Shown piece by piece: positions 29,426-38,600 of a DNA stretch of 64,000 nt. The notes below the pieces were generated by a model. The model was given only the letters and a program-made list of their open reading frames with translations, made no database searches and was not told where the DNA came from. Position 1 is the first letter of the stretch, and each line of letters begins with the position of its first letter. Source of the stretch: Dyella sedimenti. Its GTDB lineage: Bacteria; Pseudomonadota; Gammaproteobacteria; Xanthomonadales; Rhodanobacteraceae. A program made the translations under genes and the position numbers. The stretch lies in the NCBI RefSeq assembly GCF_022760995.1, contig NZ_JAKWJO010000009.1, forward strand, positions 1 through 64,000. The letters run 5' to 3'.

Positions 29426-30607
29426 TCAGTCCGCCTGGCGGCGCAGGAAGGCCGGGATGTCCAGGTAATCGAAGCTCGGATCGGCGCCCTTGGCCGGGCC
29501 ATTCGCTTCCGTACGGCTACTGGTGACGGTTTCCGGCTGGGCGTAATCCACCACTTCGTTGCCGGTACCGGTACGCAGCACCACCGGACGCGGACGCTGG
29601 CGCATCTCCACCTGCTGGGCCACCACCGGACGGATCGGCTGGCGGGCCGCGGCACGGTTGAGGCCGGTGGCCACCACGGTGACGCGCACATCGTCCTGCA
29701 TCTCCGGATCCAGCGAGGTGCCCATCACCACGGTGGCGTCCTCGCTGGCGAAGTCGTGGATGATGCGACCGATCTCGTCAAATTCGCGCATGGTCAGGTT
29801 GGGACCGGCCGTCACATTGACCAGAATGCCGCACGCGCCATTCAGGTTGACATCTTCCAGCAGCGGGTTGTTGATGGCGGCCTCGGCGGCGGCCTGGGCG
29901 CGATCGTCGCCGCGAGCGGTGCCCGAGCCCATCATGGCCATGCCCATCTCGGACATCACGGTGCGCACGTCGGCGAAGTCAACGTTGATCAGGCCCGGTG
30001 CGGTGATGAGGTCGGCGATGCCCTGCACGGCGCCCTGCAGCACGTCGTTGGCGGCCTTGAAGGCATTGAGCAGCGTCACTTCGCGGCCGAGCACCGACAG
30101 CAGCTTCTCGTTCGGCACGGTAATCAGCGAATCCACGTGCTGGGAGAGATCCTCGATGCCCTTGGCTGCCACCTGCATGCGGCGGCGTCCCTCGAACGGG
30201 AACGGCTTGGTGACCACCGCCACGGTGAGGATGCCCTTTTCCTTGGCCAGCTGGGCCACCACCGGCGCCGCGCCGGTGCCGGTGCCGCCGCCCATGCCGG
30301 CGGTGATGAACACCATGTCCGCACCCTCGAGCACTTCCTCGATGCGCTCGCGATCTTCCAGTGCGGCCTGGCGGCCCACTTCCGGGTTGGCGCCGGCGCC
30401 CAGGCCCTTGGTCACGTTCGCGCCCAGCTGCAGGTGCGTGCGCGAACCGCAGCTCTTCATGGCCTGCGCGTCGGTGTTGGCGACGACGAACTCGACGCCT
30501 TCGATGTTGGCATTGAGCATGTGCGCCACGGCATTGCCGCCGCCGCCGCCCACGCCGATGACTTTGATGACTGCATTTGGTGCGAGTTTTTCGATCAGTT
30601 CAAACAT
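29426..30607 (-). CDS. ftsZ: Cell-division GTPase FtsZ
   Basis: FtsZ polymerises into the division ring. The 393-residue product has VIGVGGGGGNAVAHML, the tubulin signature GGGTGTGA at about residues 106-113, and the synergy-loop region NVDFADVRTVM. A variable linker (about 320-375) is followed by the conserved C-terminal peptide DYLDIPAFLRRQAD that binds FtsA. The start MFELIEKLAPNAV at 30607 has GGAGG about 8 nt upstream; a start 7 codons earlier is less likely. Confidence 0.98.
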   Translation of the reverse strand: MFELIEKLAPNAVIKVIGVGGGGGNAVAHMLNANIEGVEFVVANTDAQAMKSCGSRTHLQLGANVTKGLGAGANPEVGRQAALEDRERIEEVLEGADMVFITAGMGGGTGTGAAPVVAQLAKEKGILTVAVVTKPFPFEGRRRMQVAAKGIEDLSQHVDSLITVPNEKLLSVLGREVTLLNAFKAANDVLQGAVQGIADLITAPGLINVDFADVRTVMSEMGMAMMGSGTARGDDRAQAAAEAAINNPLLEDVNLNGACGILVNVTAGPNLTMREFDEIGRIIHDFASEDATVVMGTSLDPEMQDDVRVTVVATGLNRAAARQPIRPVVAQQVEMRQRPRPVVLRTGTGNEVVDYAQPETVTSSRTEANGPAKGADPSFDYLDIPAFLRRQAD

Positions 30608-30679
30608 TTCCCGTCCTCCGTAGAGCATCGTTGTCGTTGTAACCGCGGGTGCCGACGTTCCTGTCGTTCCCTGGGTGGT

Positions 30680-30699
30680 GGACGAACGTCCATTCGTCC
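30680..30699. other. Small hairpin in the ftsA-ftsZ gap
   Basis: GGACGAA and TTCGTCC pair across 6 nt, in the 120-bp space between ftsA and ftsZ. It could be an RNA structure or a protein-binding palindrome. No full promoter is clear, though this gap commonly carries ftsZ promoters in related bacteria. Confidence 0.3.
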
Positions 30700-30727
30700 G
30701 TGGCTGAGCCTCCCTGCCCCGCCCGTA

Positions 30728-31960
30728 TCAGAAGTTCTTGGTGATCCAGCCGCGCAGCTTGTCGACCAGGCCCCCTACGCTGCCGCCCGCCGGCCCGCTC
30801 ACGCGCATGCCGCCGGTGCGCGCGCCATGCAGCAGCAGGCCCACGCCGGTGGAATGCAGTGGATTGGCGACGACCTCGCCCAGGCCCGAGACGTGCTGCG
30901 GTACGCCGATGCGCACCATCTTGTGGAAGATCTCCTCGGCCAGTTCCAGCGCACCCTCCATGCGCGAAGCGCCGCCGGTGAGCACGACGCCGGCCGCCAC
31001 CAGGCTCTCGTAGCCCGAGCGCCGCAACTCGTCCTGCACCATCTCGAAGATTTCCTCGTAGCGCGCCTGCACCGACTGCGCGAGCGACTGGCGGGCCAGG
31101 CGACGCGGCGGACGGTCACCCACGCTGGGCACCTGGATGGTCTCTTCCGCGTGCGCCAGCTGGGCCAGCGCGCAGGCATACTTGATCTTGATCTCCTCGG
31201 CATGCGCGGTCGGCGTGTGTACGCCGTAGGCGATGTCGTTGGTGACCTGGTCGCCGCCCACCGGCAGCGACTTGGTGTAGCGGATCGCGCCCTGGGTATA
31301 GATGGCGATGTCAGTGGTGCCCGCGCCGATGTCGACCAGGCACACGCCCAGTTCGCGCTCGTCATCGGTCAGCACCGACTTGGCGCTGGCCACGGCCGAG
31401 GGCACCAGCTCGTCCACGGTGAGGCCACAACGCTGGATGCACTTGGAGATGTTCTGCACCGCCGCCGCCGCGCCGGTGACCAGGTGCACGCTGGCTTCCA
31501 GGCGCACGCCGCTCATGCCCACCGGCGAGCGGATGCCGTCCTGGCCGTCGATGCGGTATTCCTGCGACTCCTTGTAAAGTACCTTGCGGTCGGCCGGGAT
31601 CGCCACCGCGCTGGCCGCCTCCAGTACCTGGTCGAGATCGCCCGGGGTGACCTCGCGGTCGCGGATCGCCGCGGTGCCGTGCGAGTTCCTGGTCTCCAGG
31701 TGGCTGCCGGAGATCGAGGCGTAGACCGAGCGGATGTCGCAGCCGGCCATCAGTTCGGCCTCCTCCACCGCGCGCTGGATCGAGTGCACGGTCGATTCGA
31801 TGTCCACCACCGAGCCGCGCTTCATGCCACGCGACACGTGGGTGCCGATACCGATCACCTCGATCGGCTCGCCGGGTTCGTATTCGCCCACGATCGCCAC
31901 CACTTTCGAGGTGCCGATGTCGAGGCCGACCACCAGTTGCTTATCGTTCTTGGGTCTCAT
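30728..31960 (-). CDS. ftsA: Cell-division protein FtsA
   Basis: This actin-like protein tethers FtsZ to the membrane and recruits later division proteins. The 410-residue product has the phosphate-1 loop VVGLDIGTSKVVAIVGE, the 1C domain, the phosphate-2 loop CLVDIGAGTTDIAIY, and the adenosine motif VVLTGGASRMEG. A C-terminal amphipathic helix (GLVDKLRGWITKNF) provides membrane binding. It overlaps the ftsQ stop by 4 nt. Confidence 0.97.
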   Translation of the reverse strand: MRPKNDKQLVVGLDIGTSKVVAIVGEYEPGEPIEVIGIGTHVSRGMKRGSVVDIESTVHSIQRAVEEAELMAGCDIRSVYASISGSHLETRNSHGTAAIRDREVTPGDLDQVLEAASAVAIPADRKVLYKESQEYRIDGQDGIRSPVGMSGVRLEASVHLVTGAAAAVQNISKCIQRCGLTVDELVPSAVASAKSVLTDDERELGVCLVDIGAGTTDIAIYTQGAIRYTKSLPVGGDQVTNDIAYGVHTPTAHAEEIKIKYACALAQLAHAEETIQVPSVGDRPPRRLARQSLAQSVQARYEEIFEMVQDELRRSGYESLVAAGVVLTGGASRMEGALELAEEIFHKMVRIGVPQHVSGLGEVVANPLHSTGVGLLLHGARTGGMRVSGPAGGSVGGLVDKLRGWITKNF

Positions 31961-32694
31961 GTGCGCGGCGAGCCTCCAGCGTTCACGGCATTCGCCTGTG
32001 GCGGCCATCGAACGGCAAATCCATTGGTGTAGCGAAGATCGGCATAGGCGAAGCCCTCGGCGTGGCCGGCCATCAATTGCGGGTAGACGTCCAGGAAGCG
32101 GCGCAGCCGGCGGCCGGCCTGCTCGCGGTCGCCCAGCACGATCAGCGCATCGCTGCTGGTGGTCAGGCTCCAGCTGCCGCGCTCGGTGAGCGACACGCCG
32201 GTGATCTTCAGGTGGGTATTGGCGAAAGCCTTCTGCGTCTCGGCATAGAAGCTCACCACTTCGGCCAGCCGCGCATCGGGGCCATGCAGGTCGGGTAGCC
32301 CGGTATTCGCCGCCGCGTCCGGCACGTCGAACACCTGGCCCTGGCGGCTGATCAGCTGCTTCTCGTTCCAGCGCGCGAACGGTTGGCGCTCGTAGATGCG
32401 CAGCACCAGGGTGTCGGGCCAGCGCTTGCGCGCCTCCACCGATTCCACCCACGGCAGCGTGGCCACGGCCTTCTGCACGCCGTCCAGGTCGAGCGCGAAG
32501 AACCCCTTGCCGAGGCGCGGCATGACCACCTCGCGGAGCTGCTCGGCGGTCACGTGCTTGAATTCGGCCTGCACCGTCAGTTGGGTCACCGGCCAGCGAT
32601 GGGCCGCGAACCACCCGCGCAGCACGCCGACGATCGGCAGCGCCACGAGCGCGATGGCCAGTACCCAGGCAACGAGGCGGATGGTTCCCCTCAC
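31957..32694 (-). CDS. ftsQ: Cell-division protein FtsQ
   Basis: FtsQ is a bitopic inner-membrane protein that links FtsL/FtsB to the rest of the divisome. The 245-residue product starts at a GTG (32694) overlapping the ddlB stop (GTGA). It has one membrane helix (VAWVLAIALVALPIVGVL), a POTRA domain beginning WPVTQLTVQAEFKHVT, and the FtsQ domain with LPWVESVEARKRWPDTLVLR and a late YADLRYTNGFAVRW. A longer frame upstream is in the wrong frame for ddlB and unsupported. Confidence 0.93.
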   Translation of the reverse strand: MRGTIRLVAWVLAIALVALPIVGVLRGWFAAHRWPVTQLTVQAEFKHVTAEQLREVVMPRLGKGFFALDLDGVQKAVATLPWVESVEARKRWPDTLVLRIYERQPFARWNEKQLISRQGQVFDVPDAAANTGLPDLHGPDARLAEVVSFYAETQKAFANTHLKITGVSLTERGSWSLTTSSDALIVLGDREQAGRRLRRFLDVYPQLMAGHAEGFAYADLRYTNGFAVRWPPQANAVNAGGSPRT

Positions 32695-33626
32695 GCGCCC
32701 TCCCGGAAGCTCGTCTCGAGCACGCGCCAGCACAGCGTCTGGTAGTCGATGCCGGCGACGGCGGCGGCCTTGGGCACCAGCGAGTGCGAGGTCATGCCCG
32801 GCGCGGTGTTCACTTCCAGCAGCCAGTTGCGGCCCTCGCGGTCGCGCATGATGTCCACACGGCCCCAACCCGAGCAGGCCAGTGCATCGAACGCGCGCAG
32901 CGCCAGCGCCTGCATCTCGCGCTCGGCCTCGCCCCGCAGGCCCGGGCAGAGATACTGGGTATCCTCCGCGATGTACTTGGCGTTGTAGTCGTAGTACTCG
33001 CCCTTGGGCACGATGTTGATGGTGGCCAGCACCTGGCGATCGAGGATGCCGACGGTGTATTCGCCGCCCACGATCAGGGTTTCCATCAACAGGTCGCCCG
33101 GGTACTTCTGGGCCAGCGCCACGGCGGCGTCGAGGTCATCTTCCCTGAACACGCGGGTGACGCCCACGCTGGAACCCTCCCAGGCCGGCTTCACGATCAG
33201 CGGGAAGCCGATCTCGCGCGCGGCAGCGTGCACGTCGGCGCCGCGCGGCAGCGCCTTGAAGCGCGGCGTCGGCAAGCCCAGGGCCTGCCACACCAGCTTG
33301 GCGCGGATCTTGTCCAGCGACAGCGCCGAACCCAGCACGCCGGAGCCGGTGAACGGCACGCGCAGCGACTGCAGCGCGCCCTGCAGCTCGCCGTTCTCGC
33401 CGCCGCCGCCGTGCAGGATGTTGAACACGCGGGCGAAATGGCCGGCGCGCACCGCGTCCAGCAATGCGGGAATGCCGTCGATGGCGTGCGCGTCCACGCC
33501 GCGCGCCTGCAGCGCGGCCAGCACGTTGCGGCCGGAATCGAGTGAGACCTCGCGCTCGGCCGAACTGCCTCCCATCACCACGGCGACACGGCCAAACTGG
33601 GCGGGATCGGTCATCGTCTTCGTCAC
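32691..33626 (-). CDS. ddlB: D-alanine--D-alanine ligase
   Basis: This enzyme makes the D-Ala-D-Ala dipeptide for peptidoglycan. The 311-residue ATP-grasp ligase shows VVMGGSSAEREVSLDSG, LHGGGGENGELQGALQ, the ATP-binding PLIVKPAWEGSSVGVTRV, and GWGRVDIMRD with LLEVNTAPGMTSHSLVP. The start is taken as the GTG at 33626, which overlaps the murC stop (GTGA); an ATG at 33614 is an alternative. Confidence 0.96.
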   Translation of the reverse strand: MTKTMTDPAQFGRVAVVMGGSSAEREVSLDSGRNVLAALQARGVDAHAIDGIPALLDAVRAGHFARVFNILHGGGGENGELQGALQSLRVPFTGSGVLGSALSLDKIRAKLVWQALGLPTPRFKALPRGADVHAAAREIGFPLIVKPAWEGSSVGVTRVFREDDLDAAVALAQKYPGDLLMETLIVGGEYTVGILDRQVLATINIVPKGEYYDYNAKYIAEDTQYLCPGLRGEAEREMQALALRAFDALACSGWGRVDIMRDREGRNWLLEVNTAPGMTSHSLVPKAAAVAGIDYQTLCWRVLETSFREGA

Positions 33627-35071
33627 TTGGAAGTCTCCCTCGCCTTCAGGTGGCCGGCCTGGGCCAGCTCCACCGCCGCCGCGCCGATATCGCCGGCGCC
33701 CAGCAGCAGCAGCAGGTCGCCATCGCGCAGCAGCGCGGGCAGCGTGTCCTTCAGTTCGCGCGGGTGCTCGATCAGCACCGGATCGACCTTGCCGCGCGCA
33801 CGCACGGCACGCGCCAGGGCGCGACCGTCGGCACCGGCGATGGGCGCCTCGCCGGCCGGATAGACGTCCGTCAGCACCAACACGTCGGCCTCGGCCAGCA
33901 CGTTGGCGAAGTCGTCCAGCAGGTCGCGCGTACGGCTGTAGCGGTGCGGCTGGAAACCGACCACCAGGCGGCGCTCCGGCCAGCCGCCGCGCGCCGCGGC
34001 GAACACCGCCGCCAGCTCGCGTGGATGATGGCCGTAGTCGTCCACAAGCAGCACCGAACCCTGGTCCAGCGCGATCTCGCCGCGGCGATGGAAACGGCGG
34101 CCCACGCCCTGGAAGTTCGACAGCGCGCGGGCGATGGCGATCGGCTCCACGCCGAGCTGCCAGCCGATGGTGGCTGCGGCCAGCGCGTTGAGCACGTTGT
34201 GCCGGCCCGGCAGGTTCAGCTCCACCGGCAAGGCGCTGTCGCGGCCCGGCAGGTGGAGGTCGAAATGCATCCGGAAGCCCTGTTGCTGCACATTGCCGGC
34301 GCGCACGTCCGCATCGGCGGCATCGATGCCGTAGGTCATCACGCGGCGCGTGGTGTCCTTGGCCAGCGCGGCCACTTCCGGGTCATCCACGCACAGCACG
34401 GCCAGGCCATAGAACGGCAGGCGGTGCAGGAAGTCGGCGAAAGCCTTCTTCACCAGCGCGAAATCGCCGTGGTAGTTCTCCAGGTGATCGGCGTCGATAT
34501 TGGTGATCGCGGCGATCACCGGCGACAGCAGCAGGAAGGAGCCGTCCGACTCGTCGGCCTCGGCCACCAGGTACTGGCCCGTGCCCAGCCGCGCGTTGGC
34601 GCCGGCGGCATTGAGCTGGCCGCCGATCACGAAGGTCGGGTCGTAGCCTGCCTCGGCCAGCACGCTGGCGGCCAGGCTGGTGGTGGTGGTCTTGCCGTGC
34701 GTGCCGGCGATGGCGATGCCACGGCGGAAGCGCATCAGCTCGCCGAGCATTTCCGCGCGCGGGATCACCGGGACGCGCGCGGCGCGCGCGGCCACCAGTT
34801 CCGGGTTGTCCTGGGCGATCGCGCTGGAGGTCACCACCACGTCGGCATCGCCGATGTTCTCGGCGGCATGGCCGACATGCACCTCGATGCCCAGCTGCGC
34901 CAGGCGCTGCGCGGTCGGCGAGTTGGCGCGATCGGAACCCGATACGGCATAGCCGAGGTTGTGCAGCACCTCGGCGATGCCGCTCATGCCCACGCCGCCG
35001 ATGCCGATGAAGTGCACGCGGCGGAAAGTGCTCATCAAATCTTCATGCGCGAGCAAGCGGCGCGGCGTCAT
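33623..35071 (-). CDS. murC: UDP-N-acetylmuramate--L-alanine ligase
   Basis: MurC adds the first amino acid of the stem peptide. The 482-residue product has HFIGIGGVGMSGIAEVL, the P-loop GTHGKTTTTSL, and DDYGHHPRELAAVF. The ATG at 35071 (MTPRRLLAHEDL) overlaps the murG stop by 4 nt and resembles xanthomonad MurC N-termini; 35035 is a shorter alternative. Confidence 0.97.
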   Translation of the reverse strand: MTPRRLLAHEDLMSTFRRVHFIGIGGVGMSGIAEVLHNLGYAVSGSDRANSPTAQRLAQLGIEVHVGHAAENIGDADVVVTSSAIAQDNPELVAARAARVPVIPRAEMLGELMRFRRGIAIAGTHGKTTTTSLAASVLAEAGYDPTFVIGGQLNAAGANARLGTGQYLVAEADESDGSFLLLSPVIAAITNIDADHLENYHGDFALVKKAFADFLHRLPFYGLAVLCVDDPEVAALAKDTTRRVMTYGIDAADADVRAGNVQQQGFRMHFDLHLPGRDSALPVELNLPGRHNVLNALAAATIGWQLGVEPIAIARALSNFQGVGRRFHRRGEIALDQGSVLLVDDYGHHPRELAAVFAAARGGWPERRLVVGFQPHRYSRTRDLLDDFANVLAEADVLVLTDVYPAGEAPIAGADGRALARAVRARGKVDPVLIEHPRELKDTLPALLRDGDLLLLLGAGDIGAAAVELAQAGHLKARETSK

Positions 35072-36135
35072 GCGGCCACCTCCATGCAGGCGCGCGCGAT
35101 CACCTCGGCCGCGTCGGGCTTGGCCAGCGTGCGCGCGGCCTCGGCCATTGCCACCAGGCGGGCGCGATCATCCAGCAGCGCCTCCAGGCGCTGCGCCAAC
35201 TGCTGTACGTCCAGATCCTTCTCCTGCATCAATTCGGCCGCATGCGCGGCGACCAGCGCCTCCGCATTGCGGGTCTGGTGGTCATCCACCGCATAGGGAA
35301 ACGGCACGAGCACCGAGCCGAGCCCGGCCGCCGTAAGCTCGGCCAGGGTGAGCGCGCCGGCGCGGCATACCGCGAGGTCCGCCCAGGCATAGGTGCCGGC
35401 CATGTCCTCGATGAAAGGCACGATCTGCGCCTGAACGCCGGCCTTTTCATAAGCGGCGCGCGCTTCGTCGATGCCACGGTTGCCGCACTGGTGCAGCACC
35501 TCGGGGCGCTGCGCGGGCGACAGCAGCGCCAGCGCCTGCGGCAGCGCCAGGTTCAACGCGCGCGCACCCAGGCTGCCGCCCAGCACCAGCAGGCGCGGAC
35601 GGCCGCCACGGCCGGCCATGCGCTCGCGCGGCGGCGGCAGGGCGGCGATAGCGCCGCGCACGGGATTGCCCACCCATTCGGCGCCCGGCAGCGCATCGCT
35701 GAAACCGGCGAGCACGCGCTGGGCATGGGCGGCGAGCTTGCGGTTGGTGAAGCCGGCCACGCGGTTCTGCTCGTGTACCAGCAGCGGGCGATGCAGCAGA
35801 CGTGCCGCCACGCCGCCCGGCCCGGCCACGTAGCCGCCCATCGACAGCACGCTGCGCGGCTTGATGCGGCGAAGCGCGGCAAGCGAAGCCAGCAGGGCAC
35901 GGGCAAGCATGAACGGCGCCAGCAAGCGCGTATTTAACCCCTTGCCGCGCAAGCCGCCCACCGGCACCGTCACCAGTTCGATGCCATGCGCCGGCACCAC
36001 CTTGGTTTCCATGCCGCCCACGGCGCCCAGCCACACCACTGGCACGCCCTTGCCTTGCAGCGCCTCCGCCACGGCGAGGCCGGGGAAGATATGGCCGCCG
36101 GTGCCGCCGGCCATGATGAGGACCGGCGCGCTCAT
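35068..36135 (-). CDS. murG: UDP-GlcNAc--undecaprenyl-PP-MurNAc-pentapeptide transferase
   Basis: This peripheral inner-membrane glycosyltransferase converts lipid I to lipid II. The 355-residue product has the glycine-rich MAGGTGGHIFPGLAVAEAL, LLVHEQNRVAGFTNR, VLGGSLGARALN and CRAGALTLAELTAAGLGSVLVPF, all typical of MurG. Both ends overlap neighbours by 4 nt. Confidence 0.97.
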   Translation of the reverse strand: MSAPVLIMAGGTGGHIFPGLAVAEALQGKGVPVVWLGAVGGMETKVVPAHGIELVTVPVGGLRGKGLNTRLLAPFMLARALLASLAALRRIKPRSVLSMGGYVAGPGGVAARLLHRPLLVHEQNRVAGFTNRKLAAHAQRVLAGFSDALPGAEWVGNPVRGAIAALPPPRERMAGRGGRPRLLVLGGSLGARALNLALPQALALLSPAQRPEVLHQCGNRGIDEARAAYEKAGVQAQIVPFIEDMAGTYAWADLAVCRAGALTLAELTAAGLGSVLVPFPYAVDDHQTRNAEALVAAHAAELMQEKDLDVQQLAQRLEALLDDRARLVAMAEAARTLAKPDAAEVIARACMEVAA

Positions 36136-37373
36136 GCGGTCACCGCCTCGCGCGCGGGCGCACTGGCGGCCACGGCCGGATTGGCGTCGGGCACGGCGTT
36201 GGCGGGAATGCGCGCGGCCATCTGGCGCGCGTCGATCGCGCGGTTGATCTCATAGGTGGTGCGCAGCAGCACGCCCGCCATCGCGCAGGTCAGCACGATG
36301 GAGGAGCCGCCATAGCTGATCAGCGGCAGGGTCAGGCCCTTGGTAGGCAGCGCACCCAGGTTCACGCCGACCGACACCATGGTCTGCAGGCCCAGCATCA
36401 GCGATACGCCGCAGGCCACGAAGCCGGCGAAGCGCTGGCCGATCTCCATGCCCTTGAGGCCCATGGCAAGGCCACGCCCCACCGCCAGCGCGAACAGGCC
36501 CATCACCAGCAGGATGCCGGCCAAGCCCAGTTCCTCGGAGATCACCGCGAAGATGAAGTCGGTGTGTGCCTCCGGCAGGTAGGACAGCTTGAGCACGCTG
36601 GAACCCAGGCCCACGCCGGTCCACTCGCCGCGGCCGATCGCCATCAGCGACTGGGTCAGCTGGAAGCCGTCGTTGAACGGATCGGCCCAGGGATCGATGA
36701 ACGAGGTCAGGCGACGCATGCGGTAGGGCTCGAACTTGGCCACGAACCACAGCAGGGCCACCACCGGCAGGCCCATGCCGCCCAGGTACACCGGCTTGGC
36801 GCCACCTAGCCAGATCATGCCGATGGTCACCGCGATCATCAGCGTGGCCGAGCCGAAGTCCGGCTGCAGCAACAGCAGCACCACGAACAGGCCCGCCACC
36901 ATGATCGGCTTGAACAGGCCCCAGAAACTGGTCTCCACGCTTTCACGGTGGCGCACGAGGTAACTGGCCGTATAGACCACCAGGATCAGCTTCACCGCCT
37001 CGACCGGCTGGAAGGTGGTGATGACCAGGTGCAGCCAGCGCCGCGCACCGTTGATGCGCGCGCCGATGCCCGGCACGAACACCAGCAGCAGCAGCAGCAC
37101 CGCAAGGCCCAGCAGCAGGTAGGCGTGCTTTTCCAGCAGCTTCAGCTCGGTGCGCATGGCGAAGCCCGCCAGCACGGCACCAAGGCCGAGGAACAGCAGG
37201 TGCTTCTTGAGGAAATAGAACGCGCCGATGTGCTGGCTGTCCGCCACCGCGATGGAGCTGGAGGTGACCATCACCACCCCGATGCATGCCAGGCCGACAA
37301 GCGCGACCACCAGCGGCATGTCGAAGCTGCCGCGGGGTCCCTGTCGACGCTTGGCCTGGGTGGTGTCAAACAT
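36132..37373 (-). CDS. ftsW: Septal peptidoglycan glycosyltransferase FtsW
   Basis: This is the SEDS-family polymerase paired with FtsI at the septum. The 413-residue protein has ten membrane helices, ARRWLHLVITTFQPVEAVKL, a large periplasmic loop with AHTDFIFAVISEELGLAG, and LPLISYGGSSIVLTCAMAG near the C-terminus. GGAG precedes its ATG at 37373. Unlike most genes in this cluster it is not coupled to its upstream neighbour; a 126-bp repeat-rich gap separates it from mraY. Confidence 0.96.
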   Translation of the reverse strand: MFDTTQAKRRQGPRGSFDMPLVVALVGLACIGVVMVTSSSIAVADSQHIGAFYFLKKHLLFLGLGAVLAGFAMRTELKLLEKHAYLLLGLAVLLLLLVFVPGIGARINGARRWLHLVITTFQPVEAVKLILVVYTASYLVRHRESVETSFWGLFKPIMVAGLFVVLLLLQPDFGSATLMIAVTIGMIWLGGAKPVYLGGMGLPVVALLWFVAKFEPYRMRRLTSFIDPWADPFNDGFQLTQSLMAIGRGEWTGVGLGSSVLKLSYLPEAHTDFIFAVISEELGLAGILLVMGLFALAVGRGLAMGLKGMEIGQRFAGFVACGVSLMLGLQTMVSVGVNLGALPTKGLTLPLISYGGSSIVLTCAMAGVLLRTTYEINRAIDARQMAARIPANAVPDANPAVAASAPAREAVTA

Positions 37374-37390
37374 GGGCTCGCTCCGCGAGC

Positions 37391-37500
37391 GGTGAACAGT
37401 GAATGGTGAACAGCGAATGGGAAAAAGCGCGCACGACGGTGCGCGGCGCGAGCACGCACTTCCTGTTCACCATCCCCCATTGGCTGTTCACTGTTCTCAT
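37391..37500. repeat. Imperfect inverted repeat filling the mraY-ftsW gap
   Basis: GTGAACAGCGAATGGG-type units on the left (37391-37421) face their complements on the right (37463-37500). The best stem is 16 bp with one mismatch. The core unit GTGAACAG(T/C)GAATGG is repeated in tandem on the left. The right end reaches the mraY stop codon. It is unlike the tight gene overlaps around it and looks inserted. Confidence 0.7.
37422..37445 (-). terminator. Terminator-like hairpin between mraY and ftsW
   Basis: Leftward, CGCGCAC (37439-37445) and GTGCGCG (37428-37434) form a 7-bp stem with a 4-nt loop, followed by C and then TTTTT (37422-37426). This is the form of an intrinsic terminator placed inside the dcw cluster. 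The stem is short, so it may act as a partial attenuator. Confidence 0.45.
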
Positions 37501-38600
37501 CAGCGCACCTTCAACGTGGCGAGGCCGATCAGCACCAGCACGACGCTGATGATCCAGAAGCGCACGATCACGCGTGGCTCGGGCCAGCCCTTCAATTCGA
37601 AGTGATGGTGGATCGGCGCCATGCGGAACACGCGCTTGCCGGTCATCTTGAAGCTGGCCACCTGGATCATCACCGAGGCGGTTTCCATCACGAACACGCC
37701 GCCCATCACCAGCAGCACGATTTCCTGGCGCACGATCACCGCGATGGCGGCCAGTGCCGCGCCGATCGCCAGCGCACCCACGTCGCCCATGAACACCTGG
37801 GCGGGATAGGTGTTGAACCACAGGAAGCCCAGGCCCGCGCCGGACAGCGCGCCGCAGAAGATCGCCAGCTCGCCGGCCCCCGGAATGGAGGGAATGCCCA
37901 GGTATTCGGAGAACACGCGGTTGCCCGCCAGGTAGGCGAACACGCCCAGCGCGCCCGACACCAGCACGGTCGGCATGATGGCCAGACCGTCCAGGCCGTC
38001 GGTGAGGTTCACCGCATTGGAGAAGCCCACGATCATGAAATAGGCGATGACCACGAACATCACGCCCAGCGGCACCGCCACCTGCTTGAACAGCGGCACG
38101 TACAACGCCGTCTCGGCCACCGGCGCGTTGCCGACGCCGTGCGGCGCCGTGTAGTAGAGGAACAGCGCCGCGGCGAGGCCGAACACCGACTGCCAGAAGT
38201 ACTTCCAGCGCGAGGCAAGGCCGCGGCTATCCTTCAGCACCAGCTTCTTGTAGTCGTCGTAGAAGCCGATCACGCCGAAGCACAGCAGCACGGCCAGCAC
38301 CAGCCACACGTAGCGGTTGTGCAGGTCGGTCCACAGCACGGTGGAAAGCGTCACCGCCAGCAGGATCATCACGCCGCCCATGGTCGGCGTGCCAGCCTTG
38401 GACAGGTGCGTCTGCGGGCCGTCCTTGCGCACCACCTGGCCGGCCTTGAGCTCGGCCAACTTGCGGATCAGCGCCGGGCCGAACAGCAGCGACATGGCCA
38501 TCGCGGTCAGCGCGGCCATGATGGTGCGGAACGTGATGTACTGGAACAGGTGCAGGGCGGTGAAGTGCCGCGCCATCCAGTCTGCGAGTTCAAGCAGCAT
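37500..38600 (-). CDS. mraY: Phospho-N-acetylmuramoyl-pentapeptide transferase MraY
   Basis: MraY attaches the UDP-MurNAc-pentapeptide to undecaprenyl phosphate to form lipid I. The 366-residue, ten-helix protein has GTPTMGGVMIL, FGVIGFYDDYKKLV with the catalytic Asp pair, NAVNLTDGLDGLA, and MAPIHHHFELKGW. Its start overlaps murF by 11 nt. Confidence 0.98.
   Translation of the reverse strand: MLLELADWMARHFTALHLFQYITFRTIMAALTAMAMSLLFGPALIRKLAELKAGQVVRKDGPQTHLSKAGTPTMGGVMILLAVTLSTVLWTDLHNRYVWLVLAVLLCFGVIGFYDDYKKLVLKDSRGLASRWKYFWQSVFGLAAALFLYYTAPHGVGNAPVAETALYVPLFKQVAVPLGVMFVVIAYFMIVGFSNAVNLTDGLDGLAIMPTVLVSGALGVFAYLAGNRVFSEYLGIPSIPGAGELAIFCGALSGAGLGFLWFNTYPAQVFMGDVGALAIGAALAAIAVIVRQEIVLLVMGGVFVMETASVMIQVASFKMTGKRVFRMAPIHHHFELKGWPEPRVIVRFWIISVVLVLIGLATLKVR

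Noticed and set aside
29091..29468. Possible rightward gene in the ftsZ-lpxC gap
   Set aside because: It overlaps the 3' end of ftsZ on the other strand, its composition is not protein-like, and there is no Shine-Dalgarno sequence.
37391..37500. CRISPR-like array between ftsW and mraY
   Set aside because: The GTGAACAG units are short, adjacent and in inverted halves, without uniform spacers or any cas gene; they form a hairpin repeat.
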